Below, piece by piece: positions 15,609 through 24,562 of a stretch of 38,680 nt of DNA (position 1 is the stretch's first letter; every line of letters starts with the position of its first letter). The notes below the pieces were generated by a model. The model was not told where the DNA came from. It saw only the letters and a program-made list of their open reading frames with translations, and searched no databases. Source of the DNA: Paludibacteraceae bacterium. GTDB lineage: Bacteria; Bacteroidota; Bacteroidia; Bacteroidales; Paludibacteraceae. A program made the position numbers and the translations under genes. The DNA lies in assembly GCA_016283095.1 (NCBI GenBank), contig JAEEMG010000091.1:1-38680 (forward strand). The letters are read 5' to 3'.

Positions 15609-16865
15609 TCAATCGTAGGGAACCTGAGTCACCAACAATCTCTTTATTCTTCCTTTATTATCTCGTTCCAAATCCACATCAATAATGATAGTAGATCGTT
15701 GCTTGCCTTTAATCTTCAATCCATAGCAATATGAAGAGAAATCATTCTCATTTGTTCCATTAATCAAAACTGGAACATTTGGATTTTTGTAAAGATATTT
15801 TCTCAACAAATACTCATAATTTCTATTAAAGACATTTCTGTCATCAATAATCTGCTGAAGTTTTTTTCTGATATCTCCATATTTATAACCATGGCATATC
15901 CAGCTAGGCACCACATCTATTCTATGAACAATAGGACTCCTCATATTGTCTGCCATAAGCTTCACTTCATATGCACCTGCTTCTGAATAGACATGAATAG
16001 GATTTTGTTCCCAAGAGTCAACTTTTCCACTCTCTCCAAACTCCCATCTCCAGTTGTCAGAATCACCGTCAGCCATAAAAGAAACAGGTTCATTCTGAAA
16101 CACCATCGATGGAGCTTTAATCCTGACCATATCCAAAGAATAATTCAACAAATTAAGAAAAAAATGATAGTTTATGTCAAACAATTTCTTTTTGTCTATA
16201 ATCTGTTGTAATCTCTTTCCGATATCTGCTTCAGGATATACAGAATCTTCAGTTTTTTTAGTTATTTTAGAGCCCCAATCAGGCAGGACCTCTATTCTAT
16301 GAACAACAGGACTCTTCATATTGTCAGCCATAAGTTTCACCTCATATGTGCCAACGCGGAAATAGACATGAATAGGATTTCTTTCTTGAGAATCGACTTT
16401 TCCACTCTCTCCAAACTCCCATCTCCTGTTGTCAGAATCACCATCAGCCATAAAAAGAACGTGCTCATTCACAAAGACCGTCGACGGTGCTATAATTTTG
16501 AGCAATTTTGAAGAATCTTCTCCGCAATTTCTTTCTTCTCTTACACTGACTATAAAACTTTGACTTTTTTCTCCGTTTATAATCAATCGAATCTGATATG
16601 TGCCGGGATCCTTAAAAGTGTAAAAGCCTTTCTTGACGTTTGAAGTATCCCCATTTCCAAACTTCCACAAAATCTGTGAGGTGTTGTATGTGCTGTCAGC
16701 ATATCTTATTGGAGCCCCTACCTTAACATACGAAGATGAGACTGAAGCTCGGATAGGAACATTCGAAAAGCATAAATTAATTATTACCGACATACATATC
16801 AAAAGCGACATCGCACCAAGCTCTATCAAATGGCCTTTTGAAATGCCTTGTTTATAATCATTCAT
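15609..16865 (-). CDS. TssP-like PKD-domain membrane-complex protein, copy 2 (enlarged)
   Basis: The start is at 16865 (MNDYKQGISKGHLIELGAMS); the frame is open 96 nt further but the paralogue aligns here. The 418-residue protein has an N-terminal TM anchor (residues 13-33) and then three PKD/Ig-like domains. The first carries WKFGNGDTS. The second and third carry near-identical stretches (MADGDSDN, WEFGESGKVDS, NPIHVY, YEVKLMADNM). A helical linker (IGKRLQQIIDKKKLF) follows domain 2 and recurs after domain 3. The C-terminal domain (NPNVPVLINGTNENDFSSYC) matches copy 1. Thus one PKD-plus-linker unit has been duplicated inside this copy. Likely a periplasmic part of the T6SSiii envelope complex; assignment to TssP is by order and domain type. 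Confidence 0.7.
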   Translation of the reverse strand: MNDYKQGISKGHLIELGAMSLLICMSVIINLCFSNVPIRASVSSSYVKVGAPIRYADSTYNTSQILWKFGNGDTSNVKKGFYTFKDPGTYQIRLIINGEKSQSFIVSVREERNCGEDSSKLLKIIAPSTVFVNEHVLFMADGDSDNRRWEFGESGKVDSQERNPIHVYFRVGTYEVKLMADNMKSPVVHRIEVLPDWGSKITKKTEDSVYPEADIGKRLQQIIDKKKLFDINYHFFLNLLNYSLDMVRIKAPSMVFQNEPVSFMADGDSDNWRWEFGESGKVDSWEQNPIHVYSEAGAYEVKLMADNMRSPIVHRIDVVPSWICHGYKYGDIRKKLQQIIDDRNVFNRNYEYLLRKYLYKNPNVPVLINGTNENDFSSYCYGLKIKGKQRSTIIIDVDLERDNKGRIKRLLVTQVPYD

Positions 16866-17035
16866 TTTTTCGAGTCTTCCCTGACGCTCACTCAAATAGA
16901 TCTTAATTCTGAAATGAGAAAATATATCATCTTCCAAACAAATCAAGTCGTATATGAACAATTGTCTATCTCGTTTGTCGCGTTAATAAGAACTAGTATA
17001 TTGAAATCCTTATCAACAACTAACTTTCAAAGACA

Positions 17036-17920
17036 TCAATCGCTGGAAACCTGGTTTACCAACACTCTCTTTATACTCTTGTTTTTGTCTCGTTCGATAT
17101 TCACCTCCATAATCACAGTAGACTGCTGCTTGCCTCTAATCTTCAATCCATAGCAATATGAAGAGAAATCATTCTCATTTGTTCCGTTGATCAAAACCGG
17201 AACATTTGGGTTTTTGTGAAGATATTTTCCCAACAAATACTCATAATTCTTATTAAAGACATTTCGTTCATCAATAATCTGCTGAAGTCTTTTTTTGATA
17301 TCTTCACACGCTTTACCATCTGGATCTTCCGGATTGACTAAAACAAATTCAGGCACCACCTCAATTCTATGGACAACGGGATACATCATATTGGCCGCCA
17401 TAAGTTTCACTTCGTACACACCTACTTTAGAATAGACATGAATAGGGTTTCTCTCTTGAGAATCGACTTTTCCACTTTCACCAAACTCCCAACTCCAATT
17501 ATCAGAATCGCCATCTGCCATAAAGACAACACGTTCATTCTGGACTACCCTCGACGGAGCCTTGATTTTAACAAGTCTGGAGCCAGATCCTGATCTTCTT
17601 TCCTTGACATTTACTATAAAACATTGGCTCATCTCTCTGTTGACAATCAATCTCACCTGATAACGGCCTGTCTCTTTAAATGTATAATAGCCAACTCTGT
17701 CATTTGAAGTGTCTCCGTTTCCAAACTCCCATAGTATATGGGAAGTGTTGTATGTACTATCAGCATATCGAATTGGAGAACCGACCTCCACATCTAAAGG
17801 AGATACAGAAGCTCGAATAGGATTTTCAGCAGTACATGATTTGATGATTATCGATATGATAATCAAAAGCGACATCGCTCCAAAAACAATCAGTTTGCCT
17901 TTTGAGAATATCTTGTTCAT
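17036..17920 (-). CDS. TssP-like PKD-domain membrane-complex protein, copy 1
   Basis: The start is at 17920 (MNKIFSKGKLIVFGAMSLLI), 2 nt past the previous stop. The 294-residue protein has a TM anchor near residues 10-28, two PKD/Ig-like domains (WEFGNGDTS at 64-72 and WEFGESG at 144-150), a helical linker (IKKRLQQIIDERNVF) and a C-terminal domain with NPNVPVLINGTNENDFSSYC. It is probably held in the inner membrane with its domains in the periplasm, bridging to the outer-membrane lipoprotein TssR. Copy 2 lies 170 nt downstream. Both copies end in the same DNA (GATGTC, then GAAAGTTAGTTGTT), which marks a tandem duplication. TssP is the best match by operon order; the symbol is left blank because I cannot verify it. 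Confidence 0.72.
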   Translation of the reverse strand: MNKIFSKGKLIVFGAMSLLIIISIIIKSCTAENPIRASVSPLDVEVGSPIRYADSTYNTSHILWEFGNGDTSNDRVGYYTFKETGRYQVRLIVNREMSQCFIVNVKERRSGSGSRLVKIKAPSRVVQNERVVFMADGDSDNWSWEFGESGKVDSQERNPIHVYSKVGVYEVKLMAANMMYPVVHRIEVVPEFVLVNPEDPDGKACEDIKKRLQQIIDERNVFNKNYEYLLGKYLHKNPNVPVLINGTNENDFSSYCYGLKIRGKQQSTVIMEVNIERDKNKSIKRVLVNQVSSD

Positions 17921-17922
17921 AA

Positions 17923-18417
17923 TCACTCATTTTTTAATGTTTCAACACCACCACGACATTTGTCCAAGTCCGCCTTAAACTTTTCAATGTTTTTCTGAGA
18001 TGCGGAAAGTCGTTCTTTATCGAACAATTTCATCTCATAAAAAGATGCTACATGATCGAATATCTTGAAACGGGCATCATACTTATTATTATTGTCACCG
18101 CTAATCTTCTTTATCTCTCCGATCTCATAGTTAAGGTTTTGCTTTAGATATGAGGCATTGACACTCGGATCTATACTGTTGACACTATTGTCAATAGCCA
18201 TTATTTTTTCAATATATTCAGATTGAGCATTTTGAAAATTCCTGACTCTCTCCAACTTAGACAACGCATCCTTTTTGCCATTAGCAAATCGATAATCCGA
18301 GTTGTATACAAACAATATATATCCGCATATGCCCGTAGTAATCAAGAAAAGAGAAAGTACATAAATCAATCCTGTCACTTTTTCCTTCGATGTCGATGTT
18401 GAATTGCTTTTTGCCAT
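17923..18417 (-). CDS. Single-pass inner-membrane subunit of the T6SSiii envelope complex (TssQ/TssO type)
   Basis: The start is at 18417 (MAKSNSTSTSKEKVTGLIYV); a TTG 6 nt upstream is less likely. The 164-residue protein has one TM segment near residues 15-37 and a helical periplasmic region (SKLERVRNFQNAQSEYIEKI, FKADLDKCRGGVETLKNE) suggestive of coiled coil. It lies between a similar single-pass protein and the PKD proteins, where Bacteroidetes loci carry the small membrane-complex subunits. Which of the names TssO or TssQ belongs to this one and which to its upstream neighbour I cannot settle by eye. Confidence 0.6.
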   Translation of the reverse strand: MAKSNSTSTSKEKVTGLIYVLSLFLITTGICGYILFVYNSDYRFANGKKDALSKLERVRNFQNAQSEYIEKIMAIDNSVNSIDPSVNASYLKQNLNYEIGEIKKISGDNNNKYDARFKIFDHVASFYEMKLFDKERLSASQKNIEKFKADLDKCRGGVETLKNE

Positions 18418-18443
18418 AACCAATTATTTATAAATGTGATTTA

Positions 18444-18941
18444 TCACTTTAGAAATTGACTATTTCTCCTATCCTTACTCAATTTTTTATATTCTCCATT
18501 ACAAATGAACAAATCATTCTTCGTTCTGGCTTCCTCCTTCTTCATAGCGGAGATCGAATCTCTGACACGCAAAAGGTCATCCATCTTCGAAATCAAAAAT
18601 GCATGGACTTTCACATCTTTCGCTGGAATCTGTGATATTTTCTTGGAAATCTCCATCTTTCTGTCCACTATGGAACGCATCAGGAATTCCGAGTTAACAT
18701 CCTCAACGACATCAAACGACCTGTAACGATTCAACAGTTCATCTATATCATCGCACAACTCATTCTGCATTCTGTATATATTCTCGCAATCTCCCGTCTT
18801 CATTTTTATTTCTGAGATCTCAGCTTCAGAGGTCTTCCAGAAAGTGAAAATGAAAAATAAAGTCAGAACAATCAAAACAACCATGTAGGCAGCAAACTTC
18901 GCATGCAGAACCACTGCCTCTTTCTCATTCAATGCTTTCAT
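18444..18941 (-). CDS. Probable TssO, single-pass inner-membrane subunit of the T6SSiii envelope complex
   Basis: This 165-residue protein (MKALNEKEAVVLHAKFAAYM) overlaps the tssG stop as ATGA. It has one TM segment near residues 15-34 and a long helical periplasmic part (ISEIKMKTGDCENIYRMQNE, DLLRVRDSISAMKKEEARTK) likely to form coiled coil. The N-terminal LNxKE then KF-aromatic start resembles TssO proteins as I recall them, but the neighbouring gene has the same architecture and the two names could be swapped. Such subunits form part of the Bacteroidetes-specific trans-envelope complex. Translation is coupled to the baseplate gene tssG. Confidence 0.6.
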   Translation of the reverse strand: MKALNEKEAVVLHAKFAAYMVVLIVLTLFFIFTFWKTSEAEISEIKMKTGDCENIYRMQNELCDDIDELLNRYRSFDVVEDVNSEFLMRSIVDRKMEISKKISQIPAKDVKVHAFLISKMDDLLRVRDSISAMKKEEARTKNDLFICNGEYKKLSKDRRNSQFLK

Positions 18942-19870
18942 GACAATATAGTTGAATAGCCAAGAATAGGAGCAGACTCGCCGTCAGCCAACAAGAATGC
19001 GATACCATCTTTAGCCACATTAATATTTATATTTAACTCAGTGTCCGCAGGGACAAACAATTCCATTATATCTATAAGGTTGCTGTACGCAGCGGTGTTT
19101 TCAAACATCAGATCCTTATACTTCGATGGCAACGAGTTTATCCGGACATTCATTACTGGGAAACAATCCGTCACACCTCCGCCAATCACCGTCGACACAC
19201 CCAACCTGTTCACTCCTAATTTCCAGTCGCACTGATCCGTGGTCAATGTCAGTTGCTTGTACGACAGATCAATATCCACCTCACAATCCAGGAAGACGGA
19301 AAGGATTTCCGCTATCTGCTCAGGTTTTGTCAGTCGGTAGGCCTGCGACAAGAATGAGACAACAAAAAGAGATTTCTCCAACGGCATTCCCTGCAACATC
19401 TGCCATACCGATTCAAACAGACGGACAAAATCATCATGTTTGTCTCTCTTCTCCAATCTTATCTCATACAGGTTTGCCTCTACCAGCAGTCTGTCTATCG
19501 ACATCTCGAACGGACGGAAAAAGAATGCCGCGCTCATCGCCACCTGACGTTCATGTCTGATATATTCGATTACAGCATCCTTGTTTTTCTTGTCGTTCAG
19601 ATCCATTCGTTTATGGAATATTCCTTCCGGCAAGGATTCGTACAAATCTCTCTTTCTAGTATATATGGTAAGATACTTCGAGAATCTGTCGAATGAGTTT
19701 TCCCAGACTATCTTGTCGATATTCTTCCCGCCTTTGGACATTCCCTCACGAATGATCCTGATCTCTTCCGGATCAAAACCATTTTCGAGAAGACATGCGG
19801 CCACAAACTCCGCACGGTAATCCGTATATAATGTATTTTTTCCTGCTATTACTTCGTTAAGCGAATCCAT
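18938..19870 (-). CDS. tssG: TssG, T6SS baseplate wedge protein
   Basis: This 310-residue protein (MDSLNEVIAGKNTLYTDYRA) is the wedge partner of TssF and TssK. Family-like features are the early VAACLLENGFDPEEIRI segment, a helical region with FFRPFEMSIDRLLVEANLYE, a central AEILSVFLDCEVDIDLSYKQ stretch followed by NRLGVSTVIGGGVTDCFPVM (the LG...GxxV turn typical of TssG), and a C-terminal domain. Length fits TssG (about 300-350). It lies 9 nt after tssK and overlaps the next gene by 4 nt, so the baseplate and envelope genes are translationally linked. Confidence 0.85.
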   Translation of the reverse strand: MDSLNEVIAGKNTLYTDYRAEFVAACLLENGFDPEEIRIIREGMSKGGKNIDKIVWENSFDRFSKYLTIYTRKRDLYESLPEGIFHKRMDLNDKKNKDAVIEYIRHERQVAMSAAFFFRPFEMSIDRLLVEANLYEIRLEKRDKHDDFVRLFESVWQMLQGMPLEKSLFVVSFLSQAYRLTKPEQIAEILSVFLDCEVDIDLSYKQLTLTTDQCDWKLGVNRLGVSTVIGGGVTDCFPVMNVRINSLPSKYKDLMFENTAAYSNLIDIMELFVPADTELNININVAKDGIAFLLADGESAPILGYSTILS

Positions 19871-19879
19871 GCTCTTCTA

Positions 19880-21013
19880 CTACAAAAGCCAACTTGATTT
19901 CTTTCCCTGGTCAGTGCTCTCTTTTGCTGAAGTGACAGAAATGACCATGCTCTCCTTGCGTTGACCAACGTAATCAAGTTTACTCAAGCTCACCAACAAA
20001 TCTTCCAAAACATTCAACATGTTGTTGATTGAAGACATTGTCATCTCTATTCTGTTCTGACAGAACTCTTTTGACGCAACGTTATCCAATATCTCCTCAA
20101 ATGATGACGGTGCAAGTCCATTCCATTCGTAGAAATATTTAAGCATGTCATCCTTGCCTGTCTTCGACATGAACAAGAAACTTGCCAATATCGAATTTGC
20201 CACATCACCGAATAATTCAGCCACCTGGTATGGTGACAACGAAATACCATAACTACGCCACTTGTATTCCATGCTTGATATGGATCTCTGTAGTTCCTTG
20301 CAGACTGTCAAAGTGTTCTCCATACATTCCGACTTATTGGCAGTAGACGCATAAGCCTTGTTGAAAATGACAGACAAAGCATTCTTAATTGTTGTCATTG
20401 TATGAGTGAACGACTCGAATCCTCGTCTTAACTTGTAGGTAGAAGACATTGATAATGCCGGAGCTATATAACTGTTGTCTATAACTAGCTCTCCGTCTTT
20501 CTTCTTCAATAGTCCTACCACGACATCATACGGACCGTACTCATTTATGGTTTCCTTATCTCTCTCTATTATTGAAAGTTTATATACAGGATCCACAAAC
20601 GGATAACGTGGAGGTGTCTCCTGCATATCCGGCTCTCCACAAGGACGTCTTTCAAACGGAGATACAGACAAAACGATATCCCATCCATGTTCAGCCATAT
20701 CAATTTCCGAACTGCATTCTAAAACAACAGGTTGCGCAGGCTCGACATTAATCAGACATCCTCCTTTGGTGATGCCATGATATAAATTCAGCACCAAACG
20801 AGTCCCTGATCCTTTGCCTTCAACAAATAGATTCATTTGATCCTCTTTGTCTTCATACGTAACCATAGGAAGCATTCCGTACGCAAACTTGTTCTGGAGT
20901 GCCTCTGTGTTTTTCATCAGACGCTCCATAAGATAATTTTCGGTCGCAATAAAATGAGATGATGAAACACTCATTCCCTGCATCCAATTGACAGACTTAA
21001 AAACAATATTCAT
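19880..21013 (-). CDS. tssK: TssK, T6SS baseplate adaptor to the membrane complex
   Basis: This 377-residue protein starts MNIVFKSVNWMQGMSVSSSH, the TssK-type N-terminus in which the W-x-x-G-M-x segment leads into a helix (HFIATENYLMERLMKNTEAL). A strand-rich shoulder domain follows, then a long helical domain around residues 190-300 and a C-terminal part rich in Lys and Ser. TssK trimers link the wedges to the envelope complex, which in this subtype means TssN. It is shorter than the proteobacterial protein (about 440), as is usual in Bacteroidetes. It sits between tssN and tssG with short gaps. Confidence 0.87.
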   Translation of the reverse strand: MNIVFKSVNWMQGMSVSSSHFIATENYLMERLMKNTEALQNKFAYGMLPMVTYEDKEDQMNLFVEGKGSGTRLVLNLYHGITKGGCLINVEPAQPVVLECSSEIDMAEHGWDIVLSVSPFERRPCGEPDMQETPPRYPFVDPVYKLSIIERDKETINEYGPYDVVVGLLKKKDGELVIDNSYIAPALSMSSTYKLRRGFESFTHTMTTIKNALSVIFNKAYASTANKSECMENTLTVCKELQRSISSMEYKWRSYGISLSPYQVAELFGDVANSILASFLFMSKTGKDDMLKYFYEWNGLAPSSFEEILDNVASKEFCQNRIEMTMSSINNMLNVLEDLLVSLSKLDYVGQRKESMVISVTSAKESTDQGKKSSWLL

Positions 21014-21033
21014 GGTTTTTTACTCTTCTTTTT

Positions 21034-21885
21034 TTACTTTACATTTTTAACTCTTCTCGCAACAATCATACAGTTGTTGACCAAACCATTCGACTCAAAC
21101 GTCAGGTCTGGATCCAGATATTTTCTTGATTTAAAGAAAGATTTTTCTGTATAGAAAATCCATCCGTATGATCCTTCCTTATCGAACAACTCTACCTGAT
21201 TATCGAGATGTTGCGCATTATAATCGTTGATAATCATTCCAAACCACTCTCCCAAGACAAATGACTTCAGTGACTTGCTGTTTACTATCGCCTCATTCTC
21301 ATCACCGACATACTTAGGAACATTTATTCCTACCACCATCACCTGACTGACATCCAGTTCAGCATGCGGTGGCTCGAATGTCTCACTGTCACGATATACC
21401 CTTATCTTGTATATCTCAGCAGGTATACTCAAATAACACTGATATGTGACAATGAAAAGCGGATAAAACAAAATCGGCAACAGACATGTTCCTGCCCAGA
21501 ATCCATATTGCAGCTCATTCGTGATATTGAACAAGATCGCGAACACCGCCCATGAAATGAAGAATTGAAGCAATACCACAAAAATCAGTCCAATCGACTT
21601 CAATTGCGGAATGAAATGCGACAACAACTTCTGGTTGACAAATCCAAACAGCAAGAACAAGAACTGTATAAAGAGGTATACATACGGCATGAATGTCATT
21701 CCAAAGAATCCGCTAAATCCAAACAATGAATAAAACAGACTTGACCCCAACACCGTGATCACCGCCTTTTTATCAGACAGTAATTTGTTTTTCTTCGCAA
21801 TCACCACAGACAATAGTCCCAAAATCAAGACTATTACAGGGAACAGCAAATAATTAACGACAAATTTTCCAAATTCTATACTCAT
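21034..21885 (-). CDS. tssN: TssN, polytopic inner-membrane anchor of the T6SSiii
   Basis: This 283-residue protein has about five hydrophobic segments in its first 160 residues (around 8-29, 41-60, 65-85, 97-118 and 130-152), followed by a soluble C-terminal domain of about 120 residues beginning EIYKIRVYRDSETFEPPHAE. This layout and the place between tssF and tssK are those of TssN, which connects the Bacteroidetes envelope complex to the baseplate. The soluble domain is presumably cytoplasmic. It follows tssF by 12 nt. Confidence 0.87.
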   Translation of the reverse strand: MSIEFGKFVVNYLLFPVIVLILGLLSVVIAKKNKLLSDKKAVITVLGSSLFYSLFGFSGFFGMTFMPYVYLFIQFLFLLFGFVNQKLLSHFIPQLKSIGLIFVVLLQFFISWAVFAILFNITNELQYGFWAGTCLLPILFYPLFIVTYQCYLSIPAEIYKIRVYRDSETFEPPHAELDVSQVMVVGINVPKYVGDENEAIVNSKSLKSFVLGEWFGMIINDYNAQHLDNQVELFDKEGSYGWIFYTEKSFFKSRKYLDPDLTFESNGLVNNCMIVARRVKNVK

Positions 21886-21897
21886 TTTATTTTATCT

Positions 21898-23724
21898 CTA
21901 TCTGCAAAACACTCGATAATTAAATGTCATCGGAGACTGTCCGATCAATTTCTCCCGTATATCATTAGACAAACGAATCTTTTGATTCTCGTTCATATCG
22001 CGATTCTTAAGAATCAGGAAGACGTCTATCGTCCTCTGCAAACCTCCGCCTGTCTCCGTACTTCTGCTGATGCCTTTTTTTATCTCAACATCGGCAATCT
22101 CCTCACAACACTCTGAAAAACAAAAGTTTTTGATATCATTGTTTGTCACCACTCTGTTTCTGCTTCCAAGGATATACTTGAATTTTGCAATTCTCTCCCT
22201 CTCTGAAGGAGGATTTTTGCCATTCACGGTAGTCGTAAGAAACAAAGGATGCTCATACTCTCCATACGCGTCACTGGTAGGATTAAGCGTCTGCCCTATC
22301 CTCATTCCATTTGCAAGCGGTCCGTAGGATGTCCAATATTTCATATAGAAATAAGACGTCGGTCTCTGCGGATCCACAAACAGATAATATGGCATCTCGG
22401 TGCGCTCCGCATCGTTCTGCGTCCTCCTTTCGATTTTGCGAAGAAGCTGCTCAATCAGGTTGACGCTCTCAACTCCGCTTCCGTTCTCCGAAATTGAGAA
22501 TCGGCTCAACTCCTCTTCCATCACTCCCTGCAGACGGATCAGGAACTCACGGGCGTCTCTCTTGTCAAACGACTCACATCCTCCCTGACGCAAAGTGTAA
22601 CTCTTTTCCGATCTTTCATCCTTATATCCATTCGATCTGTTGTAGACGTTGCCATATTCGTCCACGACCTCCACAACATCAAAGAATGATTCACAGTCGC
22701 CAACAGGAAGTGGAATCACACCGAAGTCTTTTTTAACAGAACTGTTGATCTTACGCATTTCCTTGTTTGCCACAGGGAATGTGTTGATTGACACTTGGAT
22801 ATCCGACAACACAGATGCAGTGAACTGTGGTGGCAAGTCTATCTCCAGCCATATCAGATCTTTGGTGAATACCTCAGAATACTCATCTGAGCCACGCATA
22901 TTAAATCCAGCAGGCACTTTGGCGTAATCTTGCAACGTCGTCTTCAATTGGCTTTCAATCGTGACATAACTCATCTTATAGTAGTCGACGATGCTTTCAT
23001 TCACACTCTGGTCATTACCCAATCCGTCGAAGAAACGTTGCAGATGTCCCTGCTGCCTCTCTCCTTCCATGTGCAGGCCACGGCTTGTCCTGAGCTCCTC
23101 TCCATTCCAACGCCATACCGATGACGAAAGATAGTGCAGGTAATCATCGCGTCTGTCTATATTCGGGAAATCGAAATATATAGACAATTTGCTAAGATCT
23201 ATATTCTTTTCCACAAACTCCAGTCCCACAAACACCTTGTTGACATTCTCCGGAACTGTCTGCTTTTTAAGCAAAAGTTTCTTATTTTGATCAGGAAGAA
23301 CCTCATACACACTGTTTTCCGCCACTATCATACGGACGTCACCGCTTCTCAACTTCGTCTCACATACAGGATAGAATGAAAAGTTCCTGCCATCTCGTCG
23401 TCCTTGAGTTGAAGAGACGGTGGAAAAAGCGTCGAACATGCTGGTTGTCAGTTCCCCCGACATCGTTTCCACATGCACCACAGCGTGAGCCGGACGTGCC
23501 ACAGTCACCACTTCCGGAAGCAAGACCTCGCTCAGACGTCTCATGGCTCGTATCTCTATATCCGCGATTTCATCGGATATATTATGAAGCTGCATAGCCA
23601 ACGCCTCAATCAAAAGTCTCACAAGCGGGTCGAGATTCTCAACCTTCCTGATATTCCAATAGTCTAAAGCCGTACGAATCATACGGTCTTTGATTTCTTC
23701 CTTACTCTCTCTGTTATAACCCAT
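21898..23724 (-). CDS. tssF: TssF, T6SS baseplate wedge protein
   Basis: This 608-residue protein starts MGYNRESKEEIKDRMIRTAL and shows classic TssF hallmarks: DPLVRLLIEALAMQLHNISDEIADIE (read as two pieces, residues 31-56) followed by LSEVLLPEVVTVARPAHAVV (68-87), where the family has LxPhxLxPxPSxAV. FIYPVCETKL-like strands and a long beta-rich middle follow; the C-terminal third has LAKFKYILGSRNRVVTNNDI-type sequence seen in TssF and phage gp6-like wedges. It joins TssG and TssE in the wedge. The gap to tssE is 3 nt. Length agrees with TssF (about 580-630). Confidence 0.9.
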   Translation of the reverse strand: MGYNRESKEEIKDRMIRTALDYWNIRKVENLDPLVRLLIEALAMQLHNISDEIADIEIRAMRRLSEVLLPEVVTVARPAHAVVHVETMSGELTTSMFDAFSTVSSTQGRRDGRNFSFYPVCETKLRSGDVRMIVAENSVYEVLPDQNKKLLLKKQTVPENVNKVFVGLEFVEKNIDLSKLSIYFDFPNIDRRDDYLHYLSSSVWRWNGEELRTSRGLHMEGERQQGHLQRFFDGLGNDQSVNESIVDYYKMSYVTIESQLKTTLQDYAKVPAGFNMRGSDEYSEVFTKDLIWLEIDLPPQFTASVLSDIQVSINTFPVANKEMRKINSSVKKDFGVIPLPVGDCESFFDVVEVVDEYGNVYNRSNGYKDERSEKSYTLRQGGCESFDKRDAREFLIRLQGVMEEELSRFSISENGSGVESVNLIEQLLRKIERRTQNDAERTEMPYYLFVDPQRPTSYFYMKYWTSYGPLANGMRIGQTLNPTSDAYGEYEHPLFLTTTVNGKNPPSERERIAKFKYILGSRNRVVTNNDIKNFCFSECCEEIADVEIKKGISRSTETGGGLQRTIDVFLILKNRDMNENQKIRLSNDIREKLIGQSPMTFNYRVFCR

Positions 23725-23727
23725 ATT

Positions 23728-24171
23728 CTAATCCTTTGATAAAGGTCCTAAAAACAATGTATAATAAAGACTGCAACGTTCTCCTGTGGAATTGAGAGTG
23801 GCCTTGATGAAAATCTCCACCTTCTTTCTCACGCTGACGTTGCGGGACACCGAACTTTCCTTGAGGACATCGGCTACCTCAAGGTGATATTCGCAATTAC
23901 TTATTCGCTTTTCATATTTTGATATTGACTGAGACAAACATTCTGTGAAACGAGTTTTCCAAGTATCTAGGGATACTATTCTTTCGAAATCCATTTCCCA
24001 AATTTTTGTTCCGTATTCCACATCAAAACTATGTTCTCCTGGATACGTTCCAATCAGCATCTCTATATGTTGATCAATAGAATCCAATTCCGAACACACG
24101 CTTGCATATCCACGAGTTTCGTCCAATACTGAAGCGAAATCGAAAGGAATTCTATAGTGACATTCATCCAT
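23728..24171 (-). CDS. tssE: TssE, gp25-like T6SS baseplate protein
   Basis: This 147-residue protein (MDECHYRIPFDFASVLDETR) is the gp25-like component that starts sheath polymerisation. The visible cues are the central stretch IEMLIGTYPGEHSFDVEYGT then KIWEMDF, equivalent to the L-x-T-xx-GE-(R/H) to FG-xx-(L/I) region of the family, with the E of GEH likely the conserved one, and a strand-rich C-terminus with VRKKVEIFIKATLN. It is the first gene of the structural operon, with the promoter about 250 nt upstream. Confidence 0.85.
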   Translation of the reverse strand: MDECHYRIPFDFASVLDETRGYASVCSELDSIDQHIEMLIGTYPGEHSFDVEYGTKIWEMDFERIVSLDTWKTRFTECLSQSISKYEKRISNCEYHLEVADVLKESSVSRNVSVRKKVEIFIKATLNSTGERCSLYYTLFLGPLSKD

Positions 24172-24562
24172 TATCTAGAATTTTACTAACATAAATAACT
24201 CTACAAAAATAAATAACTCGACAAACATAGCAATACTTTTTGATGCAAATTTTAATGCGAATACTTAACAAAACCTAAAAAAGCATACGATTGCGTACTA
24301 TCAAATGATTATTTGATGGGAAAATAGTTGAAATTGTACTGTTGCCATAATTCATTTTATTTTTCATTAAAAAAAAACATTTGTCAAATTCTATTGACGT
24401 TCCAATAAGTTTTTGACTACACAAAAATATAAATATATTTTTATTTCAACAAACTTTAATATAAAAAAAGTCGGATTTCCCCCAACTTATCATCACAACT
24501 GGGTTTGGCAAAATGATTTGGTCTAAAATTTATGTATTCATCACTTCTGACGACAACTGATG
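24172..24562. other. Long AT-rich leader and promoter region of the tss operon
   Basis: These 391 bases hold no credible gene on either strand. They contain the promoter at 24422-24453 and a leader of roughly 245 nt to tssE. The leader has long A and T runs and no clear hairpin with a U tract. The 50 bases nearest the gene at 24563 contain no clear terminator. Confidence 0.6.
24422..24453 (-). promoter_or_regulatory. Promoter of the tssE-tssH structural operon
   Basis: On the minus strand TTTG (24450-24453), a 20-bp spacer and TATTTTTG (24422-24429) match the Bacteroidetes TTTG/TAnnTTTG consensus with the same spacing as both hcp promoters. No upstream sequence is shared with the hcp promoters. 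The leader to tssE would be about 245 nt. Confidence 0.6.
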
